From Synechococcales cyanobacterium CRU_2_2 (lineage in GTDB: Bacteria > Cyanobacteriota > Cyanobacteriia > PCC-9006 > JAAUQQ01), in NCBI GenBank assembly GCA_012034805.1, contig JAAUOP010000015.1, forward strand, positions 1 through 55,902: DNA of 55,902 nt, written 5' to 3'. The position numbers and the translations under genes were made by a program. Within the stretch, counting starts at the first letter, position 1; every line of letters starts with the position of its first letter. The notes below the pieces were generated by a model. That model did not search any database, had not been told where the DNA came from, and saw nothing but the letters and a program-made list of their open reading frames with translations. Shown here one piece after another: positions 55,115 through 55,902 of the stretch.

Positions 55115-55888
55115 ATGCTTAACGTCCTTCGTTCAGTTGCGATCGCATCCACAGCTCTCTCCCTCGGCCTGTTTGCCGCCTCTGCCCAGGCCCAAACCGT
55201 CCTGAATGGCCATGTGACCGCCGGAGCGAATCTGTCGGGTGCCAAAATCACCGCTTCATTCCTGAACGGCGGTTCCGAGACCCTGACTTGGGCAAAGATT
55301 AAAAACCAGGGAGATGGCAAAGGCGGCGTGCTTTCGAGTCAGGGCTGGAGCCTCACCCAGGCGGGAGACAGTTTTGTATATCCTTGGATTTTGCAGGCCG
55401 ATGCCTCGATTTCCTTGGCTGCCCTGACGATTGATTTGTTCGGTGGCAACGCGGCCTTTGACACGGAAGAAGATGCAAATGCAGCCTCTAACACCGATGG
55501 TTCTTTTCAGGGTGTTCCGTTCACTGTTAAGCCAGGTTTCCTCAGGCCAGATAGCGTTGTTTACTCAACTCCCATCGATATTTCCAACGGAGATCTGTTT
55601 AGCACGCTGACCCTGCGCTGGGACAACGGGTTTAGCAACAGCCTCCTGAAGTTTGTTGCAGACACCGATAGTGGAACTTCAGAGAATCCCGTTGCGATCG
55701 CCGAGCCTCCCGCAGAACCCGCAGAACCTCCAGTAGCCCCTCCCCTGGTCACCCTGGTTGAAACACCGCCCTCTACGACCCGCGTGCCGGAGCCCAGTGT
55801 GCTCTTGGGATTGCTGGCGATCGCAGGCCTAGGGCGCAGTCTCAACCGAGGCCATGAAACAGAACTCCCCTCGGACAGTTTCCTGTAG
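55115..55888 (+). CDS. PEP-CTERM sorting domain protein
   Basis: 257 residues from the ATG at 55115 (M-L-N-V-L-R-S-V-A-I-A-S); the TTG 12 codons earlier is rejected. The signal peptide ends near A-Q-A. The C-terminus R-V-P-E-P-S-V-L-L-G-L-L-A-I-A-G-L-G with a following Arg is a PEP-CTERM anchor, processed by exosortase in cyanobacteria. A proline/glutamate-rich linker precedes it. The mature region is mostly beta and has no recognised domain. Confidence 0.87.
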   Translation: MLNVLRSVAIASTALSLGLFAASAQAQTVLNGHVTAGANLSGAKITASFLNGGSETLTWAKIKNQGDGKGGVLSSQGWSLTQAGDSFVYPWILQADASISLAALTIDLFGGNAAFDTEEDANAASNTDGSFQGVPFTVKPGFLRPDSVVYSTPIDISNGDLFSTLTLRWDNGFSNSLLKFVADTDSGTSENPVAIAEPPAEPAEPPVAPPLVTLVETPPSTTRVPEPSVLLGLLAIAGLGRSLNRGHETELPSDSFL

Positions 55889-55902
55889 ATTGGTGGCTAT
55901 GG

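Overview
The window is a piece of a cyanobacterial chromosome. It carries the HIP1 octamer GCGATCGC at very high frequency on both strands and inside most genes. It also has cyanobacterial markers: a Ycf66 family gene, an ARC6/Ftn2 cell-division gene with a J-like N-terminus, a four-gene nrtABCD nitrate transporter with the NrtC fusion protein, DUF1400 hydrolase and PEP-CTERM genes. The genus cannot be read from the sequence alone. A short transposase remnant opens the window. Most genes are ordinary housekeeping genes; the accessory material lies mainly at 46.3-51.7 kb.

Layout. 0.4-4.3 kb: succinate dehydrogenase flavoprotein and cytochrome b (minus strand), separated by an opposite-strand Rpn/DUF2887 nuclease-like gene. 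4.7-5.9 kb: a BON-domain protein and a DUF937 protein, embedded in short tandem repeats and a palindrome. 6.1-9.5 kb: ribokinase, nucleoside hydrolase, a YdcF/DUF218 protein and a YdjM-like membrane protein in one direction. 9.6-13 kb: TauE/SafE exporter, metallophosphoesterase and an AzgA-type purine permease broken by two indels. 13.5-18.9 kb: tldD, a frameshifted pmbA/tldE, ddl and a GT-A glycosyltransferase. 18.9-23.8 kb: peptidoglycan-binding protein, histone-deacetylase-family protein and gyrA. 23.9-29.2 kb: nrtABCD (minus strand), preceded by the largest non-coding stretch (about 0.94 kb). 30.1-34.8 kb: secreted TPR protein, AMIN-amidase, MAPEG protein, orphan ABC ATPase and a methyltransferase. 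34.9-42.3 kb: DUF1400 hydrolase, a small hypothetical, pdhA, ARC6/Ftn2 (two indels) and Ycf66. 42.4-46.3 kb: secreted hypothetical and ileS.

Accessory segment, 46.3-51.7 kb. A STAND-like ATPase with C-terminal TPRs (frameshifted) lies on the minus strand. Two truncated copies of its 3' tail lie downstream, and each is followed by a two-gene plus-strand cassette. One cassette is a small protein plus a truncated HNH nuclease; the other is a DUF433-DUF5615 toxin-antitoxin-like pair. The same roughly 65-bp non-coding sequence precedes both cassettes. A Uma2 gene, whose 3' end runs into a 10-bp tandem repeat, and a decayed ATPase fragment follow. This repeated tail/spacer/cassette architecture is the least explained structure in the window. 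The last part (51.8-55.9 kb) holds a family 5 ABC solute-binding lipoprotein, larB and a PEP-CTERM protein.

Other themes. Three copies of a roughly 150-bp inverted-repeat element (MITE-like) sit at gene ends, and one supplies the ddl stop codon. There are many 10-21 bp tandem repeats between and inside genes. At least four conserved genes are split by single-base indels, several of them in homopolymers, which may reflect sequencing error rather than real pseudogenes. No tRNA, rRNA or CRISPR array was seen.
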